The notes beneath the pieces are model-generated. The model searched no databases. It was given only the letters and a program-made list of their open reading frames with translations, and was not told the origin of the DNA. 64,000 nt of DNA from the NCBI GenBank assembly GCA_035602605.1, contig DATNLZ010000043.1, positions 62,001-126,000 of the forward strand, given 5' to 3'. Every line of letters starts with the position of its first letter. Position 1 is the stretch's first letter. Shown in pieces: positions 62,158 through 64,000 of this stretch. The position numbers were made by a program, and so were the translations under genes. The DNA comes from DASQHY01 sp035602605. GTDB lineage: Bacteria; Acidobacteriota; Terriglobia; Acidiferrales; UBA7541.

Positions 62158-62790
62158 CTAGCCGGCAGAGCCTTCGCGTTCGGGATAAAGCAACTCTGTA
62201 AAGCGCGGATCTTCCTGAAGAAACGCAAAATCTTCGTCGTTGCGCGCGTGATAACGATTTTCCGGGCGCAGGTCAATGGCCATTTTCAAGTTGTTCATCG
62301 CGGCTTCGGCTTCGCCAGTCAGGCAATCGAGCGCGGCCATCGCGTAGAAAACGAAATCAGCTTTGGGCGCTAGCTTCTTCGCGCGGAGCAGATGCTCTCG
62401 AGCCTCGTCCCACCGCCCCAAATTCATCATGGTGACGCCCTGTTGATAGTGCTCTTCGGGGGACCGCGGCGATTGCTCGGCAAGGCGCGCGAGGCGCTGC
62501 TCGACCACGCGGATGTGCGTGCGCGCACGATCCGCCAGCTCTCTACTGGGTCCGGCAATCACCTTCTCGAATTCTTGTCGGGCTTTATTGTATTTCTGCT
62601 GATGCACCAGCAGCACCGCGTCTTCGTATTGTTTTAATTGACCCTTCACGCGGGGATCAGCCAATTCGATACCCGGTCTCGAGAGGTTATTGGTAGGCAA
62701 GACCTTCTTTTTCAATTGCTTAGATTGAGCCCGACCCCTGGTCGCCGTACTCCTGTGTCGGGATCGCGGCTTTTTCCCAGCCTTAGGCAT
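62158..62790 (-). CDS. TPR-repeat protein
   Basis: A 210-residue protein. A basic N-terminus (PKAGKKPRSRHRS) precedes helical repeats: YEDAVLLVHQQKYNKARQEF, ARTHIRVVEQRL, HYQQGVTMMNLGRWDEAREHLLRA, and YAMAALDCLTGEAEAAMNNL, which fit tetratricopeptide repeats. The end (DEDFAFLQEDPRFTELLY) resembles the close of many TPR proteins. It is upstream of yvcK and likely co-transcribed. Its function may be as a scaffold. Confidence 0.85.
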   Translation of the reverse strand: MPKAGKKPRSRHRSTATRGRAQSKQLKKKVLPTNNLSRPGIELADPRVKGQLKQYEDAVLLVHQQKYNKARQEFEKVIAGPSRELADRARTHIRVVEQRLARLAEQSPRSPEEHYQQGVTMMNLGRWDEAREHLLRAKKLAPKADFVFYAMAALDCLTGEAEAAMNNLKMAIDLRPENRYHARNDEDFAFLQEDPRFTELLYPEREGSAG

Positions 62791-63034
62791 GAGGGGATGC
62801 TAGCAGAGGCAAAAAGAAACGTCAAACTTCGCCGAAGAAAGTTACCTTCGAGCTTACGCCGACTATTGCCAGAGCCGGGAGCTGCGTAACCAAGCGCACC
62901 GAGCCATCGCCATAGAATCGCAAGTCCAGGGAGGTAACGTTTTGTTTAATCTCGTGTGACATTCTCAATCCGTACGCTAGTCTGCCCTGGGGGCGTGTGC
63001 TATAAATACAGGTCCCGGCTTTAACGGGATCACT
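62791..63034. other. intergenic region between the TPR gene and mglA-like gene
   Basis: 244 bp between divergent genes. It contains an extended -10 promoter for the GTPase and no recognisable gene. Confidence 0.6.
62998..63006 (+). promoter_or_regulatory. extended -10 promoter of the MglA-like GTPase
   Basis: TGCTATAAA, a TGn extended -10 with TATAAA (5/6). No -35 of note. Start of transcription near 63013, giving a leader of about 22 nt. Confidence 0.5.
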
Positions 63035-63622
63035 GTGCCTTTTATCAACTTTCCTGCCCGCGAAATTAATTGCAAGCTGGTGTACTACGGTCCAGGTCTC
63101 GGTGGAAAAACTGCCAACCTGCAATGGATCTACGATCACACCGTACAGGGACAAAAAGGAAAGATGATTTCGCTGGCCACAGAAACCGACCGCACTTTAT
63201 TCTTCGATTTTCTCCCGCTCGATCTGGGCACGGTGCGCGGATTCAAGACGCGTTTTCATCTGTATACCGTACCGGGGCAGGTGTTTTACGAAGCCAGCCG
63301 CAAGCTCATCTTAAAAGGAGCCGACGGTATCGTGTTCGTTGCCGATTCCCAGGAAGAGCGGATGGACGCAAACTTTGAGACGCTCGAAAATTTGCAGGAA
63401 CACATCAAGGAACATAAACTCACCTTCGCTACCATTCCTTACGTGCTGCAGCTCAATAAGCGCGACTTGCCCAACGCCATGGCCGTGCCCGAGCTGACCA
63501 AGCAGCTGCAGCAAAAAGGCGAACCGGTTGTCGAAGGCGTGGCCGTGACCGGACAAGGCGTTTTTGAGACGCTCCGCGAAGTGGCGCGACTGGTGCTCAC
63601 GGAACTAAAAAAAGGTTCGTAG
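63035..63622 (+). CDS. mglA: MglA-like small Ras-type GTPase
   Basis: A 195-residue GTPase. GTG start, beginning PFINFPAREINCKLVYYGPGLGGKTANLQWI, with the P-loop GPGLGGKT. ATETDRTLFFDFLPLDLG is the switch I region, TVPGQVFYEASR is switch II, and QLNKRDLP is the NKxD base motif. MglA proteins set cell polarity in gliding myxobacteria; homologues occur in many non-gliding bacteria. No MglB (Roadblock) gene lies beside it here. The next gene is a STAS protein on the opposite strand. Confidence 0.93.
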   Translation: MPFINFPAREINCKLVYYGPGLGGKTANLQWIYDHTVQGQKGKMISLATETDRTLFFDFLPLDLGTVRGFKTRFHLYTVPGQVFYEASRKLILKGADGIVFVADSQEERMDANFETLENLQEHIKEHKLTFATIPYVLQLNKRDLPNAMAVPELTKQLQQKGEPVVEGVAVTGQGVFETLREVARLVLTELKKGS

Positions 63623-63681
63623 CCATTTTACCTTCGGCGAAAAGATGCCGCGATCGCACCCGCAGCCATGCCCGCTTCCCC

Positions 63682-63790
63682 TGTTTCCATCCTGGCTTAC
63701 GGTGTCGCATGTGGAAACATCTCTGCTGCTGGTATTTCTTCAAGCCAGCCGAGCTAACCAAGGAGTTGCATTACTTCCCCCAAGTTAGCT
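63682..63790. terminator. two inverted repeats between convergent mglA-like and STAS genes
   Basis: TGTTTCCA/TGGAAACA (63682-63689 with 63712-63719) and AGCTAAC/GTTAGCT (63752-63758 with 63784-63790) are perfect. No T-run follows, but the convergent position suits bidirectional termination. Confidence 0.4.
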
Positions 63791-63799
63791 GACCAGTAT

Positions 63800-64000
63800 T
63801 TAGGGAAAGCTGGCAAGCGCAGTGGCTTCGTCACTGAACGTGGGGATGGCTTCGATCAGACGGGTAACGGTGAGCGCGTCGCGAACGCGACCGGGACCGA
63901 CCAGCAGACGCAGGCTTCCGCCGGCGCGGGTCAACGAAATGGAGTTGCGAACCAGAGTGGAGATGCCCGAACTATCAATCTGCGCGACATCGGTTAGATT
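63800..64000 (-). CDS. STAS-domain protein (anti-sigma antagonist), 5' part missing
   Basis: The frame runs from the window edge to a TAA at 63802-63800 (66 residues seen). DVAQIDSSGISTLVRNSISL carries the DSSG phosphorylation motif of STAS antagonists, and SLRLLVGPGRVRDAL and ATALASF close the domain. It differs in sequence from the STAS protein at 11341. It is truncated by the window, so the N-terminal half and any fusion are unseen. Confidence 0.85.
   Translation of the reverse strand, partial: NLTDVAQIDSSGISTLVRNSISLTRAGGSLRLLVGPGRVRDALTVTRLIEAIPTFSDEATALASFP

Noticed and set aside
1..64000. CRISPR array, prophage or toxin-antitoxin module
   Set aside because: No regularly spaced repeats, phage genes or recognisable toxin-antitoxin pairs were seen on either strand.

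Overview
The window reads as a gene-dense chromosomal segment of a high-GC soil-type bacterium, most likely Acidobacteriota (Terriglobia). That placement is an inference from the gene mix: a LemA/DUF2207 pair, an MglA-type small GTPase, SYLF and ARPP-1 secreted proteins, a mutS2-dnaG-rpoD cluster, a very long GH18-NodB-GT2 fusion, and many housekeeping genes with GTG or TTG starts behind purine-rich Shine-Dalgarno sites. No phylogenetic marker could be compared here. No rRNA, tRNA, CRISPR array, prophage or intact insertion sequence was seen. One degraded IS200/IS605 transposase fragment is present.

Layout. 1-5.3 kb (+): end of an M16 peptidase and its non-catalytic partner, an Asp/Glu-racemase-superfamily protein, mutM, dtd, an AlkD-like glycosylase and an acetyltransferase. 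5.4-9.8 kb: a Tat-exported amidase, then lemA-DUF2207 on the minus strand. 10-13.8 kb (+): GNAT, an RsbW-type kinase with its STAS antagonist, queG and superoxide dismutase. 13.8-18 kb: LuxR-type regulator, urate-oxidase-N membrane protein, GT2 glycosyltransferase, UPF0145 protein and an unknown gene. 18-25.7 kb (-): lon, then prfA-prmC-dinB-cca (listed in transcription order). 26-32.4 kb: the GH18-NodB-GT2 fusion, a divergent GT39-like membrane protein and a CDF transporter with three C-terminal domains. 32.6-41.4 kb (-): mutS2-dnaG-rpoD, a LOG-family protein and dacB. 41.4-50 kb: a radical SAM protein, an M28 membrane peptidase coupled to a Cys-rich protein, a SYLF protein, a degenerate receiver, the IS200 remnant, an exported M20 amidohydrolase and an ARPP-1 protein. 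51-53.4 kb (-): ruvA-ruvB-folK. 53.5-58.4 kb (-): ankyrin protein, ice-binding-type lipoprotein and OmpA-family protein. 58.5-62.8 kb (-): class II aldolase, glutamate-type dehydrogenase, and TPR protein with yvcK. 63-64 kb: MglA-like GTPase and a truncated STAS gene.

Working together. Two themes recur. One is genome maintenance and information processing (mutM, alkD-like, dinB, ruvAB, mutS2, dnaG, rpoD, prfA/prmC, cca, dtd, queG, lon). The other is the cell envelope and surface (dacB, OmpA, polysaccharide synthase/deacetylase fusion, two other glycosyltransferases, ice-binding lipoprotein, exported hydrolases). Signalling is by partner switching (HATPase plus STAS) and by an MglA-type GTPase.

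The most noteworthy non-coding structures are a perfect palindrome upstream of lon, paired repeats lying on the radical SAM promoter, repeat families between dnaG and rpoD, and 11-12 bp iterons before the GT39-like gene. No clear-cut new multi-gene system was identified. The strongest candidates for follow-up are listed as findings.
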